Source: a virus. From it: DNA of 64,000 bases. Position 1 is the stretch's first letter. Each line of letters starts with the position of its first letter. The translations under genes were made by a program, and so were the position numbers. This document shows positions 22,507-31,408 of the stretch, piece after piece. The stretch spans positions 1-64,000 of the IMG/VR virus record IMGVR_UViG_3300048580_000372. One strand, 5' to 3'. The notes beneath the pieces are model-generated. The model was not told the origin of the DNA. It saw nothing but the letters and a program-made list of their open reading frames with translations, and did no database searches.

Positions 22507-23352
22507 TCACCATTGAACAAACCATTGGAATGTTGCATTTGTGGACAGGGAGCCAACTAAATTAAATGTTGCCCCTGTACCATGAGCACTTGTCACAGAC
22601 ACAGGATTGGTTGGTAATTTCCCATAAGAACCATTATTTGCAATTGCAACATTTTTTGCGCCCATGGTCAATCCCAATATCAAACCAGAACCAATACCAG
22701 AAGTAGTGCTGCTCGCACCCAATATAGATGGATTACTGGAATATTCCCCTGCATTTAATAATTCTAATCCAGTAACATTTCCCACACCACCAACAGATGT
22801 TACCTTATAAGTGGCTTGTGTAATATACACACCAGTTGATACATAAATTATATCATTAACTGCATAATTTATACCAGGTACATTTATTGTCCAACTTGGA
22901 GTTAATGAACCAACTAAATTAGATATTTGGGTTGTCAATAAAGTTAATGTTGCGTCTGTTGATGCAATCCCATTGTTTACTTGCACAGTTAAAACATCCA
23001 TTGGATAATATCCAGAGCCTGTTGTATTAACACTTGCTTGTGTGACATTATATAACGACACTGGTTGTACAGCCAAAGTATACTTTAATAAACTGAAATA
23101 ATCAGTTATGGTTTTTATTTGAGATGAATATTTTCTATTCACAATATCACCATTGTATGTTTGCCAATATGCATGGGACGTTGGGGATAATGGGGTTGTC
23201 ATCACTGTATTATTAATGGTAGCTTCCCTATTTCCAGAATTGGCTGCAACTAAAATTGCACGTTCAATAGCTTTTATTTCATCAAAAACTACTAAATCAG
23301 TTGTTGATTGTGTTGTTATTAAATTAGTTGCAATTGGAAATATATCAGCCAT
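22507..23352 (-). CDS. Virion structural protein, fibre/baseplate type
   Basis: 281 residues, very rich in Thr, Ser, Asn, Val and Gly with no charged clusters. Residues 110-215 hold repeats such as GSGYYPMDVLTVQVNNG and VPGINYAVNDIIYVSTG that recur in T4-type cyanophage structural proteins as short beta hairpins. The stop directly abuts the convergent gene end at 22506. It is the last gene of the late operon starting at 25230. Probably a tail or neck appendage. Confidence 0.65.
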   Translation of the reverse strand: MADIFPIATNLITTQSTTDLVVFDEIKAIERAILVAANSGNREATINNTVMTTPLSPTSHAYWQTYNGDIVNRKYSSQIKTITDYFSLLKYTLAVQPVSLYNVTQASVNTTGSGYYPMDVLTVQVNNGIASTDATLTLLTTQISNLVGSLTPSWTINVPGINYAVNDIIYVSTGVYITQATYKVTSVGGVGNVTGLELLNAGEYSSNPSILGASSTTSGIGSGLILGLTMGAKNVAIANNGSYGKLPTNPVSVTSAHGTGATFNLVGSLSTNATFQWFVQW

Positions 23353-23810
23353 TATAGTTTATCCCCACCCTTTAAATCTTTATTAACAGCATTCTTTGCC
23401 ATATTATCAACATTGCTTTCAGCTGCAGCTTTATTTTGGTCATCTAATACTCGTTCTGATTGTTTACCTTGTTTTTGTTGCAAGTAGACAATACCATTTT
23501 CAATTTTTTCAACGAATTCTGGTTTTTCTTTATCATCAGCACCCATAATAAGATCAATAGCCATATCTGGTTCATCTGGGTCAATTTCAGCGAAACCCAT
23601 TTCATTTGAAACGTCATTCAATTCTTTAACGATAGATTCCAACGATACCTCTTTAACATTTCTATCACGCAATTGTGTCAAATGGGCTTTAACCCAAAAT
23701 TTCATGGTTTGTTGAACCATATCAATTGGTGACTCTCTGAGTGCTTTCTTGGCTATATAGCGTTGTATATCTTTCAACGAGACTTCACCGAATATTTCAT
23801 CTAATAACAT
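23352..23810 (-). CDS. Putative internal head protein, helical
   Basis: 152 residues. The ATG at 23810 follows TAGGATAAAAACAAA. The start MLLDEIFGEVS resembles the leader type seen across this block, and IAKKALRES a further possible cleavage site. It is helical and acidic to about residue 90, then Gln/Lys/Asn rich and probably unstructured. The single-base stop/start overlap with 22507-23352 shows coupling. Confidence 0.55.
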   Translation of the reverse strand: MLLDEIFGEVSLKDIQRYIAKKALRESPIDMVQQTMKFWVKAHLTQLRDRNVKEVSLESIVKELNDVSNEMGFAEIDPDEPDMAIDLIMGADDKEKPEFVEKIENGIVYLQQKQGKQSERVLDDQNKAAAESNVDNMAKNAVNKDLKGGDKL

Positions 23811-23817
23811 TTTGTTT

Positions 23818-25230
23818 TTATCCTAAATTGTTGACAATTTTCATTGCATATTTTTGTATATTGGTTGCAGTATTGGTATCTGTAAATGAAACGATTCTCG
23901 AACCTTCTTTCATTAAATGAATACCAGTTGATTCTTGTATGGTTTTCCATGATTTTGGATTACCATATTTATTGACCAACCCTAAAACGAAATCAAATGA
24001 ATTAGCTTTAGTATCTTTGGTAACATTTTCAAAGAATGGTCTAAATGGGTCAGATAAATCTGCTTTAGTCATTTCAATCATATAATTAATTCTATCTTCT
24101 ATTTGTTTTGTTTCATTGAATTTAACACCATTGTGTGTTTCATTCAATAATTTATTTGTATAACGGGAAATATATTGTGGAATATTAATGTTTTGTTCAT
24201 TAACATTTTTAATAGTATTCCAATTTTCCATAATCCATTTTTCTCTTTTTGAGTTGGATGTGAAACCAATACTAAATTGTTTATTTTCTTTAATGCATTT
24301 AACCAAATAAACATCTTTTTGTTTTGTTTCTGATAATGCTAATTTAGATAATGAATAATTTTTGCTATTATTTAATTTTTCTGCATTTAATTTTTCTGTT
24401 GCGTCTAAAGCAGTTTTAACTGCAGCTGCAACTTTGGTTGATTTACCATTTGGGTTTTGGTCTTTGGCGATATTTTGCAAACCCAATTTCAAGTTATTTT
24501 CGATTCCTTTTTTCTTGGTGTCTTTGTCTTTATCAGCTGCAGCTTTAGCTGCAGCTTTAGCTGGATCTGTCCCAGAAGCATCTGCCATTTCTGCTGCATC
24601 ACCGAGCATACCAAGAATATCTGTATCTTCATTTATTTTACCTTCACCAATTTTTGATTGATATTCAACTTGTCCTGGCTCAAGAACCATCGATTGTAAT
24701 TTTTTCATAAATTTCATTTCAATGACTTTGTTGAGTTTGAATTTTTCTCTGAGGTCAAATGTGTGTGACATACCACCAAAATTATGTCCTGAAGCCACAC
24801 CATCAAAAATGTCACCTATTTTACAACCTTTCAAACCTTTGACATATTTTAATCCCATAGCAGAATATGCTTCATAAGTAGCATCAACGAATGCTTGACG
24901 AATATTGTATATATCTCTATCCGTAAAACCTGCACCTTTCAATCTTTGTTGAATGGCCCTGGCATTATATCTTAAATCACCATCTTCATTATCACCTTTA
25001 AAAAGAATATCTTCCAACCAATTCATAATAGTTCTTCCTTTATAACCCGGACGAGTATGAACAATATCTGAAACTTCTTGTGGACTAAATGCTTCCAACA
25101 AGGTTTTGCATTCTTTCAAGTCAATTTTATTAACTGTGATGGTGTCATTGGTAGCTGAGAATACAATCCCTTCGTTAACCAATATATCGGTGGCTTTTTT
25201 AATATCCTTTACAGTAATTTTTGCGTCCAT
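23818..25230 (-). CDS. Large putative packaged protein, multi-domain
   Basis: 470 residues. The ATG at 25230 follows TAGGGAAATATTACC. Residues 1-200 form a folded helical domain. Residues 205-290 are an Ala/Lys/Asp-rich linker (AAAKAAADKDKDTKKKG). Residues 290-470 form a second domain (KDVYLVKCIKENKQFSIGFTSNSKREKWIMENW). Several x-E/S sites (LLNETH, KLALSETK, LMKEGS) could be prohead protease cuts. No enzyme motif is recognised. Late promoter 31 bases upstream. Confidence 0.6.
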   Translation of the reverse strand: MDAKITVKDIKKATDILVNEGIVFSATNDTITVNKIDLKECKTLLEAFSPQEVSDIVHTRPGYKGRTIMNWLEDILFKGDNEDGDLRYNARAIQQRLKGAGFTDRDIYNIRQAFVDATYEAYSAMGLKYVKGLKGCKIGDIFDGVASGHNFGGMSHTFDLREKFKLNKVIEMKFMKKLQSMVLEPGQVEYQSKIGEGKINEDTDILGMLGDAAEMADASGTDPAKAAAKAAADKDKDTKKKGIENNLKLGLQNIAKDQNPNGKSTKVAAAVKTALDATEKLNAEKLNNSKNYSLSKLALSETKQKDVYLVKCIKENKQFSIGFTSNSKREKWIMENWNTIKNVNEQNINIPQYISRYTNKLLNETHNGVKFNETKQIEDRINYMIEMTKADLSDPFRPFFENVTKDTKANSFDFVLGLVNKYGNPKSWKTIQESTGIHLMKEGSRIVSFTDTNTATNIQKYAMKIVNNLG

Positions 25231-25261
25231 GGTAATATTTCCCTATAATTGATGTTTATTA

Positions 25262-25269
25262 TATTTATC
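25262..25269 (-). promoter_or_regulatory. Late promoter GATAAATA
   Basis: 31 bases before the ATG at 25230. Confidence 0.75.
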
Positions 25270-25298
25270 TTTTTCTATTTAAAAAGTGGATTTAATTT

Positions 25299-26318
25299 TT
25301 AGTAATCATCATATCCAGAACCACGTTGTTTTGATATTCTTACTTTACCAACATATTCCAACGCATCCATATTAAACCATGCTGTGCTTTCAACATCATA
25401 ACTATAGCTCCAACTATCGTTATCATATCCATACCCTTGTCTGCCCCAAGAATGAATACCATCAACTCTTGATGTTATCAAATCCCATGGAAAATATTGG
25501 GAAAAATCATAATATTCTTGTGAATCATGAATTTTATGATAAATTTCAGGTGTTATAATTTCATCACCAATCATAAGATAATTCAAACATATTTCTTTTG
25601 CATCTCTGGTATCACGAATATCTAATATTTTAGCAGTTGGTTTTACCCTGAAAAGTTCACCAACTGGACTCCACCAATCATCTTGATTTCCCAATACCCA
25701 ATCATTCCATTCAGAGGTAACATAATTTTTACCATCACTTTTGATAAAATTTGTAACTGTTGAAGTCCAAAATGAACCAGATGGTTTGTTGCCACCCCTT
25801 GATGATGGATTTAATCTTGGTCTTGTGACTGTCTCTTTCAAATTCCCTTCATCATCATATTGATATTTCCAACTTCCCCTTCTTTGTCCTTGTTGATACT
25901 TTGATAATGCTGCTGTTTTTCTAAATTCTTTATTTGGAATATGAAGTTGATATTTATAATTTTTACGATTAACATTAAACATATGACGTTCAATATTATT
26001 ATATGCAGCATATCGCAATTCTTCCCTTTTATTTTTTGCCCAATCATCTACACCTGCTACTACTTGGGAAAGGTCAGTTGCAATTTTTTGATAAGTGGAT
26101 ATTGTTACCGGAAAATCTAACCTAATATCAGTATTCCAACGTTGAATACCATAACTTTCTAATTTTTGAAGAACTTGTTCACGCAATTCTGCATCGACTG
26201 TCAAACGCCATTGTTTTCCATATGCTTGATATAATCGCAACCCACGTTCTGCTGCATCTTGTTGTATACCAGCCCATGTTCTCAAATTTGCCTTTTCAAA
26301 TAATTCATATGCTCTCAT
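25299..26318 (-). CDS. Putative packaged protein, possibly ADP-ribosyltransferase-like
   Basis: 339 residues beginning MRAYELFEKA, the clearest form of the leader. The N-terminal domain (about 12-130) is helical. The C-terminal domain has SGSFWTSTVTNF, SEWNDWVLGNQDDWW and LFRVKPTAKILDIRDTRDAK, a layout reminiscent of ADP-ribosyltransferase folds, where an S-T-S strand and a following strand line the NAD pocket. A late acidic/aromatic region (SWSYSYDVESTAWFNMDALEYVG) follows. The catalytic Glu cannot be assigned, so the family call is tentative. In T4 the packaged Alt protein is such an enzyme. Confidence 0.55.
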   Translation of the reverse strand: MRAYELFEKANLRTWAGIQQDAAERGLRLYQAYGKQWRLTVDAELREQVLQKLESYGIQRWNTDIRLDFPVTISTYQKIATDLSQVVAGVDDWAKNKREELRYAAYNNIERHMFNVNRKNYKYQLHIPNKEFRKTAALSKYQQGQRRGSWKYQYDDEGNLKETVTRPRLNPSSRGGNKPSGSFWTSTVTNFIKSDGKNYVTSEWNDWVLGNQDDWWSPVGELFRVKPTAKILDIRDTRDAKEICLNYLMIGDEIITPEIYHKIHDSQEYYDFSQYFPWDLITSRVDGIHSWGRQGYGYDNDSWSYSYDVESTAWFNMDALEYVGKVRISKQRGSGYDDY

Positions 26319-26327
26319 GTTTAATCC

Positions 26328-26606
26328 TTATGCCAAATAATTAATAATTTCTTGAAGTTGGATTACTGGAATCAATGGATTATTCAGTCCCTTATATTTC
26401 AACAAGGCATCTGCTAATAATTTTGCTTGATGGTCATAAGTTGCCTCTCTCATAAGAACTGTTATTAAATTTTCTAATGCACCTTGGGGAACCCTTGTTT
26501 CTGCATTTCTGCATAATAACTTTAATTGTTTGACAGCATCACTTATTTCATTATATCTATCTTCATTTAGAGTTACTGTTTCCATTAATTTACGCATACT
26601 TGTCAT
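26328..26606 (-). CDS. Small packaged-type protein with MRKLME leader
   Basis: 92 residues, starting MTSMRKLMETVTLNED; a cut after LME or LNE would fit the prohead protease pattern. The rest is helical. It is nine bases from the downstream gene and has a late promoter 26 bases upstream. Function unknown. Confidence 0.6.
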   Translation of the reverse strand: MTSMRKLMETVTLNEDRYNEISDAVKQLKLLCRNAETRVPQGALENLITVLMREATYDHQAKLLADALLKYKGLNNPLIPVIQLQEIINYLA

Positions 26607-26632
26607 AATAGTTTCTCCATAAGGTTATTATT

Positions 26633-26640
26633 TATTTATC
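26633..26640 (-). promoter_or_regulatory. Late promoter GATAAATA
   Basis: 26 bases before the ATG at 26606. Confidence 0.75.
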
Positions 26641-26647
26641 AAAAATA

Positions 26648-26680
26648 AAAAAATGGGCTGCAGAATTTGCAACCCATTTT
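26648..26680 (-). terminator. Terminator downstream of gene 26703-27230
   Basis: AAAATGGG and CCCATTTT arms extended by TGCA pairs, with a T run on the minus strand. It separates two late operons. Confidence 0.75.
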
Positions 26681-26702
26681 AATTTAAATAATAAGAAATA
26701 TA

Positions 26703-27230
26703 TTAACCTAATTCACTTATTAACGATTTCATTGCGTCTTCTTTGGATTCTGCTGTCAAAAACTCCCAACTCATTCCTGTTTTTGAAAGTTCTCCTTCCC
26801 AATTTCCGTCGCTATTTTGCCAAACAATACCAATTTTCTTTCCATCTTTTTCAACATCAAATGTTTTACTATCTTTAGATTCATTAACAGAAGAACTTTC
26901 TAATTTAGAAATTTCATTTTTTACTTTTTTAAAGTAATCTTCCCCATCAATAACTTCTAACATTCTTTTCAAAATTTCTGAACGAGTTATTTTGATTTTA
27001 TCTCTTTCTACAAGTTTGCCATCAACAACTTTTACATCTGCACCATCAGTTTTGTTATATACTTTAACTAATTTATTTGTTGGCAATGCATTAATTTGTT
27101 TTGCTAATTTATTTATTTCAGATTCAATATCTTCATCAGACATTTTATCCCAGCTTTCTCTCAATTTAACAGATTGCAAGTTTTTTAAATTTATAGCTTC
27201 CATTAATTTACGCATATCTTGCGAACTCAT
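26703..27230 (-). CDS. Packaged-type protein with MRKLMEA leader
   Basis: 175 residues starting MSSQDMRKLMEAINL. Residues 20-115 are helical and Lys/Asp rich. Residues 122-175 form a small beta-alpha module (KTFDVEKDGKKIGIVWQNSDGNWEGELSKTG, then SKEDAMKSLISEL) that looks like a DUF2188-type or SPOR-like fold. Last gene of the operon that begins at 28039. Function unknown. Confidence 0.6.
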   Translation of the reverse strand: MSSQDMRKLMEAINLKNLQSVKLRESWDKMSDEDIESEINKLAKQINALPTNKLVKVYNKTDGADVKVVDGKLVERDKIKITRSEILKRMLEVIDGEDYFKKVKNEISKLESSSVNESKDSKTFDVEKDGKKIGIVWQNSDGNWEGELSKTGMSWEFLTAESKEDAMKSLISELG

Positions 27231-27241
27231 AATAATACCTC

Positions 27242-28039
27242 TTATTTCTTACACTTTTTGTCTGCTGGCTTTGCAACTTTCTTACCAGCTTTTTTATCTT
27301 GATATGCTTTTAATCCTGCTGGAATTTTACCTTCGTCTAATTCTTTTTCACACTCTTTGTCTCCTTTCTTGCATTCTTTATCTGCTGGTTTTGCATCTTT
27401 CTTACCAGCTTTTTCATCTTGGTATTTTTGTAATCCTGGTGGTAATTTACCTTCTTTAATAGCTTGCAATTTTCTTGCAGTTTCAGCTATCTTTTTACGC
27501 AATGCTCTTTTGGCTTCCATGATTTTTGCTTTCTTGGAGCTAATCTTTGCAGATTCTTTCTTGGCACGACCCACACCATCATCTGAACCACCAAAAATAT
27601 CATCCAATTCTTCTTCTGTATCACCACCAGCATCACCTTCCATATCAGAACCTTCTGTGTCTTCAGCACCAGTTTCTTCTTCAGATGGTTCAGCAGCAGC
27701 TGCAGCATCATTTTCTAAATCACTTGGACCTGATGCTTCTGGGGCTGCCTTTCCTTCTAAACGCAATACTTCGTTGGCTACTCTGTCTTTTGAACTCTTA
27801 ATGGCTTCCAATGCTGCATCTAATGCTTCATTAACTGCTGTTTCAAAAGTATCAGCCTTTTCTGGACCAAATGTTCCACGCATATCATCAACGATTGGCA
27901 TAACGTCATTTACAGACATTTTGGCAATTTGTTCAGCCATGCTTTGAAGACGATCTACTACATCGTTAGTTGCGAATATCAAGCGAGCTTGTTCTAAATC
28001 GCTTTCAAGTAATTTTGATAAATTATTCAATGTTGTCAT
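27242..28039 (-). CDS. Packaged-type protein with acidic middle and Lys-rich C-terminal repeats
   Basis: 265 residues starting MTTLNNLSKLLESDLE. Residues 1-95 are helical. Residues 95-155 are strongly acidic (EPSEEETGAEDTEG). The C terminus holds two copies of a 30-35 residue motif (EGKLPPGLQKYQDEKAGKK and EGKIPAGLKAYQDKKAGKK) joined by KPADKECKKGDKECEKE. The charge pattern suits a DNA- or scaffold-binding internal protein. Confidence 0.6.
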   Translation of the reverse strand: MTTLNNLSKLLESDLEQARLIFATNDVVDRLQSMAEQIAKMSVNDVMPIVDDMRGTFGPEKADTFETAVNEALDAALEAIKSSKDRVANEVLRLEGKAAPEASGPSDLENDAAAAAEPSEEETGAEDTEGSDMEGDAGGDTEEELDDIFGGSDDGVGRAKKESAKISSKKAKIMEAKRALRKKIAETARKLQAIKEGKLPPGLQKYQDEKAGKKDAKPADKECKKGDKECEKELDEGKIPAGLKAYQDKKAGKKVAKPADKKCKK

Positions 28040-28077
28040 TTTTATAAGTTTCCTCTATTAAAAAGTTTTATATATTT

Positions 28078-28085
28078 TATTTATC
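28078..28085 (-). promoter_or_regulatory. Late promoter GATAAATA
   Basis: 38 bases before the ATG at 28039. Confidence 0.75.
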
Positions 28086-28097
28086 TTTTAGAATAAA

Positions 28098-28376
28098 TTA
28101 TCTGCTACTTTTTTTCCTATTTTTACGGGTTGGCGCAATTTCTTTTAAATAAATATTTAACGCTTCACAGATTAATACAGCTTCACTATATTGTGGATTA
28201 AATGTTTGCATACCAAAATGGCTTTCACGAACTACATTAGATTTAACATCTTGATAATAGTTCAAGCTTTCAGTAATGGATTTCATGTCGTTGTTTAAAT
28301 TAATCGATACACCAAAACTTTCTCTCAAAGTTCTGATTATTTTCTTTAAACGATATTCTGCACTTGTTATAGCCAT
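28098..28376 (-). CDS. Small helical late protein
   Basis: 92 residues. It is helical with a basic C terminus (APTRKNRKKSSR) suited to DNA contact. The N terminus (MAITSAEYRLKKIIRTLRESFG) is amphipathic and LRES could be a processing site. It is a single-gene unit with its own late promoter. No family is recognised. Confidence 0.6.
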   Translation of the reverse strand: MAITSAEYRLKKIIRTLRESFGVSINLNNDMKSITESLNYYQDVKSNVVRESHFGMQTFNPQYSEAVLICEALNIYLKEIAPTRKNRKKSSR

Positions 28377-28401
28377 AATACTTCCTCTATATTGTTTTAT
28401 T

Positions 28402-28409
28402 TATTTATC
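28402..28409 (-). promoter_or_regulatory. Late promoter GATAAATA
   Basis: 25 bases before the ATG at 28376. Confidence 0.75.
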
Positions 28410-28454
28410 TTTTTTTTAAAAAAAGTGCCACTTATTTTTGTTTGATATCAATAC

Positions 28455-29024
28455 TTAACATATTTTCCATTTATTTTGTTTTTCTTTTGTTCTTATTTTA
28501 TATTTATAAGTATCTAAATATTGAATATCACCAATTAATGATGGATTTTGTATCACTATTGTTGTTCCCCAATCAGGATGCTTAAAAACAGTCCCATTTA
28601 ATTTTGTTGTTAACCCAAAGTCCTTTAACGTGGCTATTGAATTCGCCATATAATGACCTTTATCAAAAAAATCAGAAAACATTTCTATATCCCTAACTTG
28701 CCATTCACTTAAACTTTTATAATCAATACTCAAAATATCAAATTGATTTTTTAATGAAATTTCACCATAAACTTTTAATGCCAGTTCTTGTTCTAATATT
28801 AAAAAATTTTCTAACTTAACAATCCCTTTTATTATTTGTGACCCATAAGTTAAAATATCATCAATCCTATCCCAATCTAAAATACCATATACACCATTTC
28901 CATAATCACCATTTTCACTCACATAAAAACCTGACTTAAAATCTTTTGGATTTTTATTAGTACAATGATAGAATGGAACCCCAAATACATTAATATTTTC
29001 CAATAATAAATCAACGATCTTCAT
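28455..29024 (-). CDS. Packaged-type protein with ADP-ribosyltransferase-like domain
   Basis: 189 residues starting MKIVDLLLENINVFG, a leader variant. VPFYHCTNKNPKDFKSGFYVSENGDYGNGVYGILD resembles the first NAD-binding strand and following loop of H-Y-E type ADP-ribosyltransferases and related toxins (Y-H-x-T, then G-x-Y-x-S). The rest is alpha/beta. A catalytic Glu is not obvious. It would be injected with the DNA and modify a host protein, as Alt does in T4; that is inference. Confidence 0.5.
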   Translation of the reverse strand: MKIVDLLLENINVFGVPFYHCTNKNPKDFKSGFYVSENGDYGNGVYGILDWDRIDDILTYGSQIIKGIVKLENFLILEQELALKVYGEISLKNQFDILSIDYKSLSEWQVRDIEMFSDFFDKGHYMANSIATLKDFGLTTKLNGTVFKHPDWGTTIVIQNPSLIGDIQYLDTYKYKIRTKEKQNKWKIC

Positions 29025-29025
29025 A

Positions 29026-29673
29026 TTATTTGATATTTTTCAACAATTTAGCGACTTCTTCCTTCGCCACTAATGCATTTTCCCTTGCACGATGGAAACG
29101 ACCTTCAAATATGCTTCCTTGTTCGTTGTTTCTGCTTTCATAACATTGTTTGGCTTTCTTTTTAAAACGAATGGCATCAGCACGTTGGGTGTAATATGTT
29201 TCTTCTAATTGAAGAACTTTTTTAATATTTGTACCATTAATCATTTCGCCCTTGTTTAGATACCTTGTCAACAATAATGCAGCTTCATAAAGAATCAAAT
29301 CACTTGCAATATTTTGTTTAGAGTTACTATAAACAACATCATAAAATGAAGTATTACCAGAACCTTCGCTCAATCTTTGACGAATTTCATATTGCCCAAT
29401 CACTACACCATTTTGTGTCTTTTTACTATTGAGAGCATCATTGGCTTCAGTACTGTAATGGGATTCTTCAACCAATTGATTAACAGCATCATTACCAGCA
29501 CTATAAAATCTTGAAAGAATTTGTTTCATATCATCTTTCATATCAACTGAATTTTCCACAATGGCTGTGTGGGCTGAATTGATTGTTTGTTTAACAGGTG
29601 TTCCTTCTTCAACTGAATTTAATATGTTTAAAAGATTAGACATTGCGTTTACTTCTTCATGTGAAACTACCAT
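29026..29673 (-). CDS. Helical late protein of unknown function
   Basis: 215 residues. The ATG at 29673 follows AAAGGAGAAATATT. Mostly helical. SMEEGT-like and SIFEGRFHRA sites could be processed by a prohead protease. The N terminus (MSNLLNILNSVEEG after the first ten residues) is close to the leader family. It follows the MRAWEI gene by 12 bases in the same operon. Confidence 0.6.
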   Translation of the reverse strand: MVVSHEEVNAMSNLLNILNSVEEGTPVKQTINSAHTAIVENSVDMKDDMKQILSRFYSAGNDAVNQLVEESHYSTEANDALNSKKTQNGVVIGQYEIRQRLSEGSGNTSFYDVVYSNSKQNIASDLILYEAALLLTRYLNKGEMINGTNIKKVLQLEETYYTQRADAIRFKKKAKQCYESRNNEQGSIFEGRFHRARENALVAKEEVAKLLKNIK

Positions 29674-29685
29674 AATATTTCTCCT

Positions 29686-29913
29686 TTAATATCTCGAAAT
29701 TTCTTCAACGTTATTAATATAATAATAATATTTATCATCAATTTTTTCACGGAGTAGAATTTCTTTTGCGAACAATCGTCTGACTACTTCTAATTGACGT
29801 TCAGACAATTTCTCCCTTGGGTATTTATTATTGTTTTGTTTAATCATCTCTAAAATCATTGCTTCTTCATTGTTGACAACAATTTTACCTGTGGCTATTT
29901 CCCATGCTCTCAT
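29686..29913 (-). CDS. Small packaged-type protein, MRAWEI leader
   Basis: 75 residues starting MRAWEIATGK. A winged-helix-like pattern follows (NNEEAMILEMIKQNNNKYPREKLSERQLEVVRRLFAKEILLREK) with a short beta wing (KYYYYIN). Its ATG overlaps the stop of the upstream gene. It may bind DNA; the family is not recognised. Confidence 0.6.
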   Translation of the reverse strand: MRAWEIATGKIVVNNEEAMILEMIKQNNNKYPREKLSERQLEVVRRLFAKEILLREKIDDKYYYYINNVEEISRY

Positions 29914-31388
29914 ATTCCAATCTTCCCTCTAATCATTTCAATTGCCATATTGACATATTCCGAATCATCACTATTATCAAGATAATCTACTATTTGTTGT
30001 TGGTCAAAATGATCCCCCTTGACTTTCCCAATAGCATCACTGACAACATCATGGGCAATACCGGGTATATCAGACTCATCATAATGAACATCAAATACAG
30101 CTTTATTTAATAAAACATCTTGATATTGTGAATTTAAAATACGATTGATTTCAGATTTAATTTCACCATATACTTGGTCCATTTCCCTATCATTGATTTC
30201 ACCCGTGTATGGGTCATTGGTTATTTCACCAGGCACAGACTCCATAACTTGATCTGATGGATACATAAATTCTTCCCATTCTGGTGAACCATATTCTAAT
30301 CCAAGTTTTGCAGCTTCATTAGCTTTAATATCATATGCCTTATCATCATCTTGTTGTTCAAACTTTGATGCTGCTGCTTCCCTGCCTTGTGGTGTATTGT
30401 AATAGTCCAATAAACTCATTGCCTTACCACCAGAATTAGCACTTGCGACTATTCTGTTAGTGGTTTTTTCCACAACATAATTTTCACCATTCTTATAAAC
30501 AATATCAAATTCAAATTGTTCTGGGTCATATGATTCATTGATTTGTGCTGATTCTTTAATAACTTTGTTTGTCTTGGAATCAAATTTATAACCTTTGTCT
30601 TCCAATTCCCAAATCAATTTCAATGCATCATCTTTGCATTTGTCACCCATTTTTTCAAAGTGGGCTTTTTTGATATCACTTTTTGAAGTACTGGTTATTT
30701 TTTTGGAACGATATTTAGCATACCATTTTTCTGATTCTTGGCGCAAGTCATTAATACGTTTTTCATATCTTGCGATTTCTTCTGGTGTTATTACGTCTGG
30801 TTGTTGGGCTTTTGGTTCAACAATATCTTTATTTAAATTTGATATTGGTGGCTCATCACCTTCTTTTAAATCATCTCTCAAATGACCAAAATCATAATCA
30901 TCCTCATCCCCTTTTGCACAGGTTTTTTGATATTTTGGTGCTTTTGGGTTGACAACCTTTTTTTCTTTTTGATTAACAGGTGCCCATCCTTGTTTTTTAG
31001 CATTTTCAAAGACAATATAGCGTCCTGTTTTATTCAAAGTGTTCCCAAACCACATACTTTCGACTAAAGAAGTGCTTGTTTCAACATCACCTTCTGGATT
31101 AATAAGTTCAACTTCTAATTTTTTATCTTCTGCTTTTTCTTGAAAAAAATCAAAAGCATCTTCATAATCATTAAAAGATTTTCTTTTGCCATTGACGGTA
31201 ACGTACCACTTATTTTCATTTAATTTAGCACTTTCCAACATTGATTCTACTGGAATAAGTGTGGATAAACTTTTATATGCAGTTTGGGGGGTTATTTTTT
31301 TATTTTTAATACAGATATGTTCAACCGCTTCAGCGACAGACTCATCATAATCACCTGTATCCCAATAATTGGCCAAGAACATTTCCAT
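29910..31388 (-). CDS. Large packaged-type protein, multi-segment
   Basis: 492 residues from the ATG at 31388; a TTG at 31400 and an ATG at 31382 are alternatives, the latter best spaced from GAGGG. The chain alternates small folded modules (KWYVTVNGKRKSFNDYEDAFDFFQEKAED, a beta-alpha unit) with charged linkers, and has many LVESM, MLESA, IKESA and VMESV sites that fit prohead protease cleavage. That suggests it is packaged as a polyprotein and cut into peptides. No enzyme motif. Confidence 0.55.
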   Translation of the reverse strand: MEMFLANYWDTGDYDESVAEAVEHICIKNKKITPQTAYKSLSTLIPVESMLESAKLNENKWYVTVNGKRKSFNDYEDAFDFFQEKAEDKKLEVELINPEGDVETSTSLVESMWFGNTLNKTGRYIVFENAKKQGWAPVNQKEKKVVNPKAPKYQKTCAKGDEDDYDFGHLRDDLKEGDEPPISNLNKDIVEPKAQQPDVITPEEIARYEKRINDLRQESEKWYAKYRSKKITSTSKSDIKKAHFEKMGDKCKDDALKLIWELEDKGYKFDSKTNKVIKESAQINESYDPEQFEFDIVYKNGENYVVEKTTNRIVASANSGGKAMSLLDYYNTPQGREAAASKFEQQDDDKAYDIKANEAAKLGLEYGSPEWEEFMYPSDQVMESVPGEITNDPYTGEINDREMDQVYGEIKSEINRILNSQYQDVLLNKAVFDVHYDESDIPGIAHDVVSDAIGKVKGDHFDQQQIVDYLDNSDDSEYVNMAIEMIRGKIGI

Positions 31389-31408
31389 GCCCTCGGCCAA
31401 TATTGAAC

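Noticed and set aside
24362-24661. Plus-strand hydrophobic frame of 99 codons
   Set aside because: Shadow of the Ala/Lys/Asp-rich linker in the gene at 23818-25230.
27357-27947. Plus-strand frame of 196 codons rich in Ser and Ala
   Set aside because: Antisense to the acidic/Lys-rich packaged-type gene; Ser/Phe content is what the reverse of Glu/Lys codons gives.
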